Positions 24,814-33,387 of a stretch of DNA of 49,266 bases are shown here, in pieces. Below the pieces are notes generated by a model, which saw nothing but the letters and a program-made list of their open reading frames with translations, was not told where the DNA came from and made no database searches. Every line of letters starts with the position of its first letter. The stretch's first letter is position 1. The stretch lies in NCBI GenBank assembly GCA_902778105.1, contig CACYWN010000018.1, positions 1-49,266 of the forward strand. The letters are read 5' to 3'. The translations under genes and the position numbers were made by a program. Source of the stretch: an uncultured Bacteroidia bacterium. Lineage in GTDB: Bacteria > Bacteroidota > Bacteroidia > Bacteroidales > UBA932.

Positions 24814-25935
24814 ATGCGCATCGCCATACTGTCCAGTTTCTACCCCCTCAGGGGAGGCATTTCCCAGTTCAACGCGAGTATGCTCGCGGGACTGGGAAAG
24901 TTGCACGATACCAGGGCCTTCAGCTTCAAGCGGCAGTACCCTGGGATCCTGTTCCCGGGAAAAACGCAGTATGTGACACCCGATGACGAGGCCGTTCCGG
25001 TGGAGGCGGAAGCCCTGCTGGATACGGTCAACCCCTTTTCCTGGGGAAAGACGGCCCGGGCCATCCGGAAATGGCAGCCGGACCTGCTCGTGATGAAGTA
25101 CTGGATGTCGTGGTTCGCCCCTTCCCTGGGATGGGTGGAGCGTCACGTGGGACCCAACTGCAAGGTGGTCCCGGTCCTGGACAATGTCATTCCCCACGAA
25201 CCCCATTGGTTCGACAAACCCCTGACCCGCTGGTTCCTGAAAGGATGTGACGGCTTCGTGACCCTGTCGCAGAGCGTCACTGACGACCTCCTGACCCTCA
25301 AACCCGACGCCCGGTACACCCTCCTCCCCCATCCGCTGTATTCGCATTTCGGGGAGAGACTGCCCCGGGAGGAAGCCGCCGCCCGGCTGGGTATCGACCC
25401 TTCCCTGAAGACCCTGCTGTTCTTCGGACTCATCCGGGACTACAAGGGGCTGGACATCCTGCTGGAGGCTTTCCGCGACCTGCCGGAAGATTACCAGCTG
25501 GTCGTCGCCGGCGAGCCCTATGGCTCTTTCGACAAGTACCAGGCGCTGATTGACAGCATTCCCGGCAAACAGCGGATCCACGTCTTCCCCGACTACGTCC
25601 GCGATTCCGAGGTCAAGGTTTACTTCTCGACGGCCGACCTGACCGTGCTCCCTTACCGGAGTGCGACCCAGAGCGGCATCTCGTCTGTCTCCTACCACTT
25701 CGAAGTCCCGATGGTCGTGACCGACGTGGGCGGCCTCAAGGGTACGATCGGCGACCGTGGAACCGGTCTGGTCGCCCCGGTGCCGGAGCCGGATGCCGTC
25801 CGGAAAGAAATCCTCCGCTATTTTGCCGACACCTCCCTCCGGGCCCGCTGCATCGACGCCATCCGTCGCGAGAAGGAACGGCTCAGCTGGGACCGTTTCT
25901 GCACGGACCTCACCGCCTTTGCGGAACAACTTTAA
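24814..25935 (+). CDS. GT4-type glycosyltransferase
   Basis: A 373-residue two-lobed (GT-B) glycosyltransferase. MRIAILSSFYPLRGGISQFNASMLAGL is the N-lobe start with the acceptor-side glycine loop. The C-lobe has LFFGLIRDYKGLDILLEAF and the donor-binding stretch TVLPYRSATQSGISSVSYHFEVPMVV with ...VGGLKGTI. The start at 24814 is 4 nt after the previous stop and begins the fold directly. The sugar and acceptor are unknown; a role in cell-surface glycan or glycolipid synthesis is likely from the envelope-rich neighbourhood. Confidence 0.85.
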   Translation: MRIAILSSFYPLRGGISQFNASMLAGLGKLHDTRAFSFKRQYPGILFPGKTQYVTPDDEAVPVEAEALLDTVNPFSWGKTARAIRKWQPDLLVMKYWMSWFAPSLGWVERHVGPNCKVVPVLDNVIPHEPHWFDKPLTRWFLKGCDGFVTLSQSVTDDLLTLKPDARYTLLPHPLYSHFGERLPREEAAARLGIDPSLKTLLFFGLIRDYKGLDILLEAFRDLPEDYQLVVAGEPYGSFDKYQALIDSIPGKQRIHVFPDYVRDSEVKVYFSTADLTVLPYRSATQSGISSVSYHFEVPMVVTDVGGLKGTIGDRGTGLVAPVPEPDAVRKEILRYFADTSLRARCIDAIRREKERLSWDRFCTDLTAFAEQL

Positions 25936-25944
25936 AGCAAGCTG

Positions 25945-27837
25945 ATGATGAAAAAGCATCTCCTCATCCTCCTCTGGACAGCCCTTTGTCTCATCACGTC
26001 CCCGGGCGTCAACGCCCAGACCTATACGCCGGTACCGGTCCAGGTATCCCAGGAAAAGGTCCGGCTCAACGGGAAAATCTATTATTCCCACCCGGTCCAG
26101 GACCGGCAGACCCTGTTCGGCATCGCCAAGGCTTACGGGGTTTCCGTGGACGACCTGTATGCCGCCAATCCCGGCCTGAAGGAAAAGGGCCTGCAGAGTA
26201 ATACCGTCATCCTCATTCCCACGACCTCCGGCCAGCAGGGTACGACCGCCTCGGAAACCCCCTCCCGGGAAGCCCAGCCGCAGGCTCCTGTCTACCTGCA
26301 GCACACGGTCATGTGGTACGAAGACCTTGAGGACATCGCCGCCCAATATGGCGTGACTCCCCAGGAGATCATGGACCTGAACGGGATGCGCTCCAGGAAA
26401 GTGACCAAACGCCAGGTCCTCAAGATCCCTGTCAAGGGGACGGAAGCCCAGTTGGCGCAGGTTCAGGAAAAAACCGCCCCGGTGCAGGAGGAGACCCGGC
26501 CGGTCGACCCGCCCGTCATCCCGAAAATCGCCGACCCGGTCATCGACGATCCCGTCATCACGTCCCCTACCGACTTCACACCGGTGACCGTGGAAAAGAT
26601 CCGCGTGGAAAAAGCCAAGGAGAAGGAAGTCCTTCCCCCGGACCTGCCGGAACTTGCCGACCCGGTCATCGCCGACCCGGAAATCACCGATCCCGGACAG
26701 ATCGTCCCCATCGAGGTGGATCCCGTGACCGTGGATCCCGCCAAGGCACTGGAGACCGGTGAAACGGAGGAGCCTGCCGAAGGCATCTTCGACTGGTTCA
26801 AAGGAAGGGGGACCGTGGAAATGGCCCTGGTCCTTCCGTTCAATTCCATCGGTTCCACCAGCGAGACGAACATGGATTTCTATGCCGGTGTCCTGCTTGC
26901 CCTGCGCGACCTCGAGGCCGAGGGCGTCAAGGGAAGCCTCAACGTCTATGACCTCCAGGCCGGCGTTCCGTCCGGGCTGGAACTCGCAAAGAACGACTTC
27001 ATCCTGGGCCCCATCTCCACGAACGACCTGACCTCCGTCCTGGAGAAGACAGGGGGGAATGTTCCCGTCGTCTCTCCGCTCGACCAGCGCGCCGCCTCCC
27101 TTTCGAACTCCTACCGCGGATTCATCCAGGCCCCTTCCGCCCTGGACAACCAGTATACCGAGCTCGCCGCCTGGATCGCCGCCGATACCAAACGGGGAGA
27201 CAAGGTCATCCTCCTGAGCGAAAAAACCCCCGGCGGTGCCAATTCCGCGGCTTTGGGCATCCGCAACGCCCTCATCGACCAGGGCGTGTCCTTCGAGAAC
27301 CTGAGCCTTACCCAGGCGGAAGGACGTTCTTCCTCGCACCTGTCCGCCATGATGGGCAAGACCGGTACGAGCCGGGTGATCGTCGCCTCCGAGAGAGAGG
27401 CATTCGTGGTGGACGCCATCCGGAACATCAGCAACCTCCGCGGACAGGGATATAACGCCGTCATGTACGCACTCTCGAAAGTCCGAACCTTCGACACCGT
27501 CGACGGAATGCTCCTTCACCAGGACAACCTCCACATCGTCTCCGCGTATTACATTGACTACGACAATCCCAAGGTAAAAGCCTTTGCCAGCGCCTTCCGT
27601 GCCCTGTACAAGGCCGAACCGAGCCAGTTCGCCTTCCAGGGATACGACACCGCCCGCTATTTCGCCACCCTGGTCGCCAAGTACGGCAACCAGTGGACCA
27701 AGGCCCTTCTCCGCGAGGAAGGCCAGGGCCTGCATACTGATTTCCACTTCGAGCAGACCGCCTTCGGGGCATACCGGAACACGGCCATCCGCCGGATTGT
27801 CTACAACAAAGATTTCACCACTGAACTTGCCCGATAA
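25945..27837 (+). CDS. LysM-repeat protein with C-terminal periplasmic-binding-like domain
   Basis: About 630 residues. A signal peptide (MKKHLLILLWTALCLITSPGVNAQ; M1 or M2 may be used) is followed by LysM 1 (about 45-92), LysM 2 (about 112-155), a proline/aspartate-rich linker with near-repeats DPVIDDPVI, DPVIADPEI and DPVTVDP (about 175-270), and a type I periplasmic-binding-like domain (about 285-630) beginning EMALVLPFNSI. This combination is common in Bacteroidota and resembles a wall-bound sensor or scaffold; no ligand is known. It is 9 nt after the glycosyltransferase and next to trxB. Confidence 0.82.
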   Translation: MMKKHLLILLWTALCLITSPGVNAQTYTPVPVQVSQEKVRLNGKIYYSHPVQDRQTLFGIAKAYGVSVDDLYAANPGLKEKGLQSNTVILIPTTSGQQGTTASETPSREAQPQAPVYLQHTVMWYEDLEDIAAQYGVTPQEIMDLNGMRSRKVTKRQVLKIPVKGTEAQLAQVQEKTAPVQEETRPVDPPVIPKIADPVIDDPVITSPTDFTPVTVEKIRVEKAKEKEVLPPDLPELADPVIADPEITDPGQIVPIEVDPVTVDPAKALETGETEEPAEGIFDWFKGRGTVEMALVLPFNSIGSTSETNMDFYAGVLLALRDLEAEGVKGSLNVYDLQAGVPSGLELAKNDFILGPISTNDLTSVLEKTGGNVPVVSPLDQRAASLSNSYRGFIQAPSALDNQYTELAAWIAADTKRGDKVILLSEKTPGGANSAALGIRNALIDQGVSFENLSLTQAEGRSSSHLSAMMGKTGTSRVIVASEREAFVVDAIRNISNLRGQGYNAVMYALSKVRTFDTVDGMLLHQDNLHIVSAYYIDYDNPKVKAFASAFRALYKAEPSQFAFQGYDTARYFATLVAKYGNQWTKALLREEGQGLHTDFHFEQTAFGAYRNTAIRRIVYNKDFTTELAR

Positions 27838-27838
27838 G

Positions 27839-28762
27839 ATGGAACCGATCCGCTGCCTTATCCTCGGCGGAGGCCCCGCCGGCTTCACCGCCGCCATCTA
27901 CGCCTCCCGCGCGAACCTTTCCCCGGTCCTTTATGAAGGCCTCCAGCCGGGCGGCCAGCTTACCACGACGACCATCGTCGAGAACTTCCCCGGTTTTCCG
28001 GGCGGAGTGGATGCCAACACCCTGATGGACCAGATGCGCGAACAGGCCCGGAGTTTCGGAGCCGACATCCGGAGCGGAGTCGCGACGGCCGTCGACCTGT
28101 CCTCCCGCCCTTTCAAGGTGACCATCGACGGAGAGAAAGAGCTTTCCGCAGAATCCCTGATCATCGCCACCGGCGCCACTGCCAAGTACCTGGGCCTTCC
28201 CTCCGAGGAGAAATACAAAGGCTCCGGCGTCTCGGCCTGCGCGACCTGTGACGGCTTCTTCTACCGGAAACGGACCGTCGCCGTCGTGGGCGGCGGGGAC
28301 ACGGCCTGCGAAGAAGCGCTGTATCTGGCTTCCCTCGCCAGGAAAGTGTACATGATCGTCCGCAGGGATGTCTTCCGGGCCTCCAACGCCATGCAGAAGA
28401 AGGTTTTCGCGACGGAGAACATCGAGGTCCTCTGGAACTGCCAGACGCAGGAAGTGCTTGGAGACGGCTTCGGCGTCACCGGCGCCCGCCTCGTGCGGAA
28501 GGATGGCACTATATTTGACATCGATATCGACGGCTTCTTCCTCGCCATCGGCCACCATCCCAATTCGGAGCTGTTTTCCCCCTGGGTGGAGACCGACCCG
28601 GCCGGCTACATCGTCACCGAAGGAAAGTCCTCCCGTACCCGCGTGGAGGGCGTCTTTGCGGCCGGCGATGTCCAGGATCCCACCTACCGGCAGGCCGTCA
28701 CGGCCGCCGCTTCGGGATGCGCCGCGGCCCGGGACGCGGAGAAGTTCCTGCTAGAGATTTGA
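27839..28762 (+). CDS. trxB: thioredoxin reductase
   Basis: A 307-residue FAD/NADPH flavoenzyme that reduces thioredoxin. The N-terminal FAD loop is LGGGPAGFTAAIYASR, the redox disulfide is CATC in SACATCDGFF, the NADPH loop is VVGGGDTACEEALYL, and the C-terminal FAD contact is GVFAAGDVQDPTYRQ. The start at 27839 (ATG overlapping the preceding stop region by context) begins the FAD fold. Length and motif order are standard. No thioredoxin gene is in the window. Confidence 0.95.
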   Translation: MEPIRCLILGGGPAGFTAAIYASRANLSPVLYEGLQPGGQLTTTTIVENFPGFPGGVDANTLMDQMREQARSFGADIRSGVATAVDLSSRPFKVTIDGEKELSAESLIIATGATAKYLGLPSEEKYKGSGVSACATCDGFFYRKRTVAVVGGGDTACEEALYLASLARKVYMIVRRDVFRASNAMQKKVFATENIEVLWNCQTQEVLGDGFGVTGARLVRKDGTIFDIDIDGFFLAIGHHPNSELFSPWVETDPAGYIVTEGKSSRTRVEGVFAAGDVQDPTYRQAVTAAASGCAAARDAEKFLLEI

Positions 28763-28773
28763 AACAACGGAAC

Positions 28774-29661
28774 ATGAAGATGAAACTAAGAACCATCGCC
28801 ATCACCCTCGCCGCCCTGGCATCACTCGTTTCCTGCAAGTCGGAGTTCGAGACCCTGCTCGCCTCCAACGACGTGGACGCCAAGTACAAGGCGGCGATGG
28901 AACTGTTCAACAACAAGAAATACCTCAAGGCTGCCCAGCTTTTCGAATCGATGGCCGTCCTCACGAACGGAACCGAGCGCGACGACACCGTCCAGTACTA
29001 CTGGGGCCTGTCCAACTACCGCAACAAGGATTACTATACGGCGGAATCCAACTTCGCGAAATTCATCACGACTTTCCCGCGGAGCCCTTTCACGGCCGAC
29101 GCCCGTTTCCTGCGGCTTGACTGCATGTACCGGGCGACCTACCGCTGGGAGCTGGACCAGGTTCCCACCCAGAACTGCCTGGCCGCCATCCTCCAGTTCG
29201 AGCGCGAGTACCCGGAGGAGACCGAGCACGTCGCCGCCTGCGAACGGATGCGGGCCGACCTGTCCGACCGGCTGGACCGGAAAGCGTACGAGAACGCCCG
29301 GCTCTACTACAAGATGGAAGACTATCTCGCCTCCCGGGTCGCCCTCCGGAACGTCCTGAAGGACAATGCCGACAACGGTTACCGTGAGGATATCCTGTAC
29401 TATACCGCGATGTCATCCTACCACTATGCCCGGCTGAGCGTTCCCGCCAAGCAGAAGGAGCGTTACCTGACTTTCGTGGACGACTATCTCAACTTCATCG
29501 GCGAATATCCCGAGTCCAAGTACCGCCGCGAACTGGACGTAATGTACCGCCGTTCCCAGCGGGCCCTCGGCCGATATGAGGGATCCGACGAGGAACTCGA
29601 GCTCAAGGCGAAGGATTTCGAGAAAGAGCGCAAACTCCTGGAAAAGGAGTCTGGAAAATAA
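28774..29661 (+). CDS. bamD: BamD outer-membrane assembly lipoprotein
   Basis: A 295-residue lipoprotein of the BAM complex. The signal is MKMKLRTIAITLAALASLVSC. The mature part is a tandem of TPR-like helices: YKAAMELFNNKKYLKAAQLFESM, VQYYWGLSNYRNKDYYTAESNFAKFITTFPRSPF. The YY/W and SPF pattern is typical of YfiO/BamD. It works with BamA (19190). The order bamD-rpoZ is conserved across Bacteroidota. The gap to rpoZ is 52 nt. Confidence 0.92.
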   Translation: MKMKLRTIAITLAALASLVSCKSEFETLLASNDVDAKYKAAMELFNNKKYLKAAQLFESMAVLTNGTERDDTVQYYWGLSNYRNKDYYTAESNFAKFITTFPRSPFTADARFLRLDCMYRATYRWELDQVPTQNCLAAILQFEREYPEETEHVAACERMRADLSDRLDRKAYENARLYYKMEDYLASRVALRNVLKDNADNGYREDILYYTAMSSYHYARLSVPAKQKERYLTFVDDYLNFIGEYPESKYRRELDVMYRRSQRALGRYEGSDEELELKAKDFEKERKLLEKESGK

Positions 29662-29713
29662 TTGAAACCTCTGCCGGAAATGCCCGGTACTATTATATGG
29701 AACTATAAATTTT

Positions 29714-30070
29714 ATGAACGATATGGACGCCAACAGCAAGAAGAAGATTTCCAACAACACCATCACCCGCGACATCAAGAACCTCGCCGCTCCCACCGGC
29801 AATATCTACGAATCCGTCGTGATCCTGTACAAGCGGGCCAACCAGATCGCAGCCGCCGAGAAGAAGGAGCTCACCAAGAAGCTGGAGGATTTCCGCAACG
29901 ACCGCGACACGATGGATGAAGTGTTCGAGAACAAGGAGCAGATCGAGATATCCAAGTACTATGAGCGTCAGCCGAAACCGGACCTGGTGGCCATCGCCGA
30001 ATTCGAGAACGGCGAACTGTACTACCGCAAGGCCCAGAGCGGCAACCCGATCGATATCAACGGCGAGTAA
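29714..30070 (+). CDS. rpoZ: RNA polymerase omega subunit-like protein (RpoZ)
   Basis: A 118-residue protein with the Bacteroidota omega signature NTITRDIKNLAAPTGNIYESVVILYKRANQI at about residues 14-45, followed by a helical, lysine-rich region. Omega assists assembly and stability of the beta' subunit. The start could be M1 or M4 (MDANSKKK). Its stop shares one base with the start of recN (TAATG). Confidence 0.9.
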   Translation: MNDMDANSKKKISNNTITRDIKNLAAPTGNIYESVVILYKRANQIAAAEKKELTKKLEDFRNDRDTMDEVFENKEQIEISKYYERQPKPDLVAIAEFENGELYYRKAQSGNPIDINGE

Positions 30071-31728
30071 TGCTCCGCGCCCTCCACGTCGAAAACTACG
30101 TACTGATCGACTCTCTGGAAATTGATTTTCCGGAGGGTCTCGTCATTATAACCGGACAGACCGGAGCGGGAAAGTCCATCCTGCTCGGGGCCCTTGGCCT
30201 CGCGCTCGGCGGGAAGGCGGATGCCTCCCTGGTCGGCGGGCACGGGGAAACCTGCGTCGTGGAGGCGGAGTTCACCCTCGGGCACGATGACACCCTGCGC
30301 CGGCTCCTTGCCGACAACGACCTGGAGGAAACGGACACCCTGACCATCCGCCGCGTGGTGAACCGGTCGGGGCGATCACGCAGTTTCGTCAACGACGAAC
30401 CCGTCCCCCTGCCCTTCCTGCAGGAGCTTTCCGGACGGCTCATCGACATCCACTCCCAGCACCAGACGCTCCGGCTCGGGGATCCTGCCTTCCGCCTGGA
30501 ACTCCTGGACCACTACGCCGGCAACGGTGAACGGCTTTCCGCCTGCCAGGCAGCCTGGAAGGTTCTCCAGGAGAACCGGAAAGCGCTCGCCGAGGTATGC
30601 GGCCGGATTGACAGCCTGGCCGCCGAGAAGGACTACAACCAGGCCCGGTTCGCCAAACTGGACAGTGCCCGGCTCCGGGACGGCGAGATCGAAGAGCTGG
30701 AAGCCGAACAAAGGCAGCTCGCCCACGCCGAAGAGCTGAAGGAGATCCTGACGGCCGCCGAAGAAAACCTTACCCCGGGAGACGACCGGGAAGCGCCGAT
30801 GACCGCCCGTCTCAAGGAGGTGGAAAAACAGGTCGAAAAGGCTGCCCGGCACATCCCCTCGCTGGAATCCCTGTGCCAACGGCTGGAATCGGTCCGGGTG
30901 GAACTGGAAGACATCACCGACGAAATCCAGGGAGTCAACGCCGGCGTGGAGATATCCCCCGAACGCCTGGAAAAGGTGGAGGACCGGATGTCCCTCCTGT
31001 ATGACCTGATGGGCCAATACGGGGTGCGGACGGTGGCCGGACTCATCGAAATCCGGGACCGCCTGGCCGAAGCCCTTTTCGATTCCACGGCCCTTCTGGA
31101 CCGGAAAGCCGAATTGGAGAAAGCCGTATCCGCAGCGGAGACCGCCTATGGAAAAGCCGCCGGCGCCCTGCATGCGGCGCGCCTCAAGGCGACCAAAGGC
31201 TTTGCCGCCGCCATCTCGGAATCGCTGGTTTTCCTGGAACTTGAACAAGCCGTCTTCCAGGTGGACCTGGCCGACGCCCCGGAAGGGCCCGCCGGCCACG
31301 ATGCCGTCCGCTTCCTGTTCTCCTCCACGGGCAAGGCGCCGCAGGACCTCTCCAAGGTCGCTTCCGGCGGTGAATTGTCCCGTATCATGCTCAGCCTCAA
31401 GGCGATGATGGCCCGCTATACGGCCATGCCCACCCTGTTCTTCGACGAAATCGACACCGGCGTCTCCGGCAGTGCCGCCGACCGGATGGGTTCGATGATC
31501 TGCCGGATGGGAGCGGACATGCAGGTGTTCGCCATCACCCATCTCCCGCAGGTCGCCGCCAAGGGCCAGGCCCACTACCTGGTGAGCAAGCAGGACGGAA
31601 AGACGTCCATCCGGCACCTGGACGCCCAGGAACGCGTGCAGGAGATCGCCCGGCTGCTCAGCGGATCGGTCGTAACCGATGCTGCCGTCGCCAACGCAGA
31701 GGCCCTGCTGGGCGTTTCGCTCTTCTGA
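30070..31728 (+). CDS. recN: DNA repair protein RecN
   Basis: A 552-residue SMC-like ATPase acting in double-strand-break repair. Walker A is GQTGAGKSILLGAL near residue 33-46. Long coiled coils occupy about residues 150-370. The signature ASGGELSRIMLSLKAMM and Walker B TLFFDEIDTGVSG follow near 430-470. Length is normal. The ATG overlaps the rpoZ stop, so translation is coupled. In many Bacteroidota coaBC and a DUF4835 gene lie between rpoZ and recN; they are absent here. Confidence 0.95.
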   Translation: MLRALHVENYVLIDSLEIDFPEGLVIITGQTGAGKSILLGALGLALGGKADASLVGGHGETCVVEAEFTLGHDDTLRRLLADNDLEETDTLTIRRVVNRSGRSRSFVNDEPVPLPFLQELSGRLIDIHSQHQTLRLGDPAFRLELLDHYAGNGERLSACQAAWKVLQENRKALAEVCGRIDSLAAEKDYNQARFAKLDSARLRDGEIEELEAEQRQLAHAEELKEILTAAEENLTPGDDREAPMTARLKEVEKQVEKAARHIPSLESLCQRLESVRVELEDITDEIQGVNAGVEISPERLEKVEDRMSLLYDLMGQYGVRTVAGLIEIRDRLAEALFDSTALLDRKAELEKAVSAAETAYGKAAGALHAARLKATKGFAAAISESLVFLELEQAVFQVDLADAPEGPAGHDAVRFLFSSTGKAPQDLSKVASGGELSRIMLSLKAMMARYTAMPTLFFDEIDTGVSGSAADRMGSMICRMGADMQVFAITHLPQVAAKGQAHYLVSKQDGKTSIRHLDAQERVQEIARLLSGSVVTDAAVANAEALLGVSLF

Positions 31729-31729
31729 T

Positions 31730-31744
31730 TTTGAATCATTCAAA
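31730..31744. promoter_or_regulatory. perfect 7-1-7 inverted repeat, putative Fur/PerR-type operator
   Basis: TTTGAATCATTCAAA is a perfect 7-1-7 palindrome, the geometry of PerR and Fur boxes. Its TTG (31731-31733) is at the right spacing (19 nt) to be the -33 element of the regulator's promoter, so binding would block transcription. Autoregulation is inferred. Confidence 0.6.
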
Positions 31745-31752
31745 TTTAATCC

Positions 31753-31760
31753 TATCTTTG
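31753..31760 (+). promoter_or_regulatory. sigma-ABfr -7 element for the PerR-like gene
   Basis: TATCTTTG, with the -33 TTG at 31731-31733. The ATG at 31766 follows after 5 nt, implying a leaderless message. Confidence 0.75.
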
Positions 31761-31765
31761 CATCC

Positions 31766-32224
31766 ATGGCAACGCAAAGCAATTCTCCCGTACCCACCGT
31801 GGACGAGTTCCGCACCCGCCTCAAGCGCCACGGCCTCAAGGCGACCCGCCAGCGGCTGGAGGTGCACGGGGCGATGATGACGCTGGGACACGCATCGGCC
31901 GACATGGTGACCGAAGAAATCCGGCGCCGGGCCACCGTGAAGGTGACCGTGGCGTCGGTCTACAACATCCTGTCGCATCTGGCGGACCTGAGGATCTACT
32001 CCCGCCGGCTCAGCAACAACAACAAGATGTATTTCGACATCAACAACTTCCGGCATATCCACCTGTACGACAAGGAGAACCACTACTATCGCGACGTATT
32101 CGACGACGAACTGATGGAACTGGTCCAGTCCCACCTGAAAAGACGCAAGTTCCGCGGATTCACGGTCGAAGACATCGACATCCAGCTCATCGCCCGTCCC
32201 ACCCGGAAATCCAAGGCCGTATGA
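31766..32224 (+). CDS. Fur/PerR family metal-dependent regulator without cysteines
   Basis: A 152-residue winged-helix regulator. The DNA-binding part includes LKRHGLKATRQRLEVH and VTVASVYNILSHLADL. Compared with Bacillus PerR, all five regulatory-site ligands have counterparts at matching spacing: His in LGHASAD, Asp in MYFD, both His of RHIH, and the Asp 11 residues later in YYRD. The structural zinc CxxC pairs are absent and the protein has no cysteine. It is likely an iron- or manganese-sensing repressor of the PerR or Fur type. It overlaps the next gene as ATGA and lies behind a 7-1-7 palindrome. Confidence 0.85.
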   Translation: MATQSNSPVPTVDEFRTRLKRHGLKATRQRLEVHGAMMTLGHASADMVTEEIRRRATVKVTVASVYNILSHLADLRIYSRRLSNNNKMYFDINNFRHIHLYDKENHYYRDVFDDELMELVQSHLKRRKFRGFTVEDIDIQLIARPTRKSKAV

Positions 32225-32904
32225 AAAAGATCCTCCTTCCCATCCTGGCCGGCCTCCTGGCGATCGCCGGCTGCAACAAGCAGGAACCGCCCGTCTTTTC
32301 CGGTTTCGAAGCCGGGACCATGGCCGGCGGTGTCTTCTCCTCCGATAGCGGAACGAAGATGTATGTAACTGTAAACGAGCGGAATCTGGACATAACCAGC
32401 GCCCGCCGGGTCATCATCCAGTACGAAACCCTTTCGGTCTCCAACTCTGACCATATCGAAATCAACCTCCAGGGACTGAAGGATGCCGTCATCCGCGAGC
32501 CTGCTCCGGTCGACGCCCTGTCCGACCAGCCGGAGGGAAGCCCGATCGAGGTAACCGACGCCTGGTTCAGCGGAGGATTCCTGAACCTCCTCGTCTCCTC
32601 CCAAGGCAAGGATTCCGACAAACACCGCTGCTCAGTATCCTACCTGGTGGACAAGGACAAGATCGTCATCCGGCTCCTGCATCATGATTCCGAAAACGTG
32701 ACGAATTCCATGATCAACGCCTTCCTTTCCATTCCGATGGATGAACCCGCCCTGTCCTATGACCAATACGCCCAGTCCATCGGCAAGAAGGGCGGCGTCT
32801 ATCCCGCCCCCGTCCTCTTCCAATGGACAGCCCGTACCCTGGAAGGGGGTCCCCTGACCCTCTACGAACGGGAAGGCGCCTACATGCCTCCGTCCGCCAA
32901 CTGA
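32221..32904 (+). CDS. NigD-like lipoprotein
   Basis: A 227-residue lipoprotein: signal MKKILLPILAGLLAIAGC with Cys18, then a beta-rich part with GTKMYVTVNERNLDITSARRVIIQYETLS, which resembles the NigD-like N-terminal barrel, and a C-terminal Ig-like strand region. NigD-type proteins occur in Bacteroidales surface operons; no activity is established. The start codon overlaps the PerR-like stop (ATGA), so the two are co-expressed. The family call rests on pattern only; otherwise it is an unknown lipoprotein. Confidence 0.6.
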   Translation: MKKILLPILAGLLAIAGCNKQEPPVFSGFEAGTMAGGVFSSDSGTKMYVTVNERNLDITSARRVIIQYETLSVSNSDHIEINLQGLKDAVIREPAPVDALSDQPEGSPIEVTDAWFSGGFLNLLVSSQGKDSDKHRCSVSYLVDKDKIVIRLLHHDSENVTNSMINAFLSIPMDEPALSYDQYAQSIGKKGGVYPAPVLFQWTARTLEGGPLTLYEREGAYMPPSAN

Positions 32905-32932
32905 TTTTTTGACGGATTTTTCCGGCGACCCC

Positions 32933-32962
32933 TTGCAGAGAACGATTTTTTTCGTACCTTTG
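32933..32962 (+). promoter_or_regulatory. sigma-ABfr promoter for tRNA-His
   Basis: TTG at 32933-32935, spacer 19 nt, TACCTTTG at 32955-32962. Confidence 0.75.
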
Positions 32963-32975
32963 CAGTCCTTACATG

Positions 32976-33048
32976 GTGGATGTAGTTCAGCTGGTAGAGC
33001 ATCGGATTGTGGTTCCGAGTGTCGTGGGTTCGAGCCCCATCATCCACC
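32976..33048 (+). tRNA. tRNA-His (anticodon GTG)
   Basis: Acceptor GTGGATG pairs with CATCCAC, preceded by the G at -1 (32975) that pairs with C73, the identity mark of tRNA-His. The anticodon arm TCGGA/TCCGA holds GTG in the loop, and the T arm has GGTTCGAGCCC. Bases CA follow C73. Directly downstream are a terminator and an integrase stub, so the 3' end may once have served as an attachment site. Confidence 0.95.
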
Positions 33049-33061
33049 CAGAGTAAACATT

Positions 33062-33100
33062 AACTGCCTCAAAATCAGCAACTTAGATTTTGAGGCAGTT
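33062..33100 (+). terminator. intrinsic terminator after tRNA-His
   Basis: Perfect 15-bp arms AACTGCCTCAAAATC and GATTTTGAGGCAGTT with a 9-nt loop, followed by TTGTTTTTGG and more T runs. Very strong. Confidence 0.85.
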
Positions 33101-33213
33101 TTGTTTTTGGGCCTTTTTTCGGGGTTTTTGTGACGTTATATGTGACTGACGTTCCCCTGGTAGCCGAACCGTCACAAAGTTACGCTAATAAATTAACTAA
33201 CAAACAATTAGGT

Positions 33214-33387
33214 ATGCGTAACACGTTTGACATCACCTTCTACTGTCGAAAGAGCCGAATGAACAAAAAAGGCATGGCTCCCATCTCCATGTACTCCAGT
33301 TTGAGCGCCATCTCAAAACCCATTTTGCCGATTCCACTGCGGCCAATATGCTTTCCAAATTCCGAAGCATTGTCCTTTTCGGCATGA
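33214..33387 (+). pseudogene. N-terminal stub of a Bacteroidetes tyrosine-recombinase integrase
   Basis: From ATG 33214 the frame reads MRNTFDITFYCRKSRMNKKG followed by MAPIS, which closely resembles the opening of integrases of Bacteroides conjugative and mobilizable elements. After about residue 27 the sequence no longer fits an integrase and stops at 33385-33387. No catalytic R-H-R-Y region exists. It lies 113 nt after the tRNA-His terminator, the classic place for an integrated element. I read it as the left-end residue of a decayed element. Confidence 0.6.

Noticed and set aside
24775-27897. A 1040-codon minus-strand open frame
   Set aside because: It is antisense to the glycosyltransferase and LysM genes, with valine/glycine-rich filler composition typical of antisense frames in GC-rich DNA.
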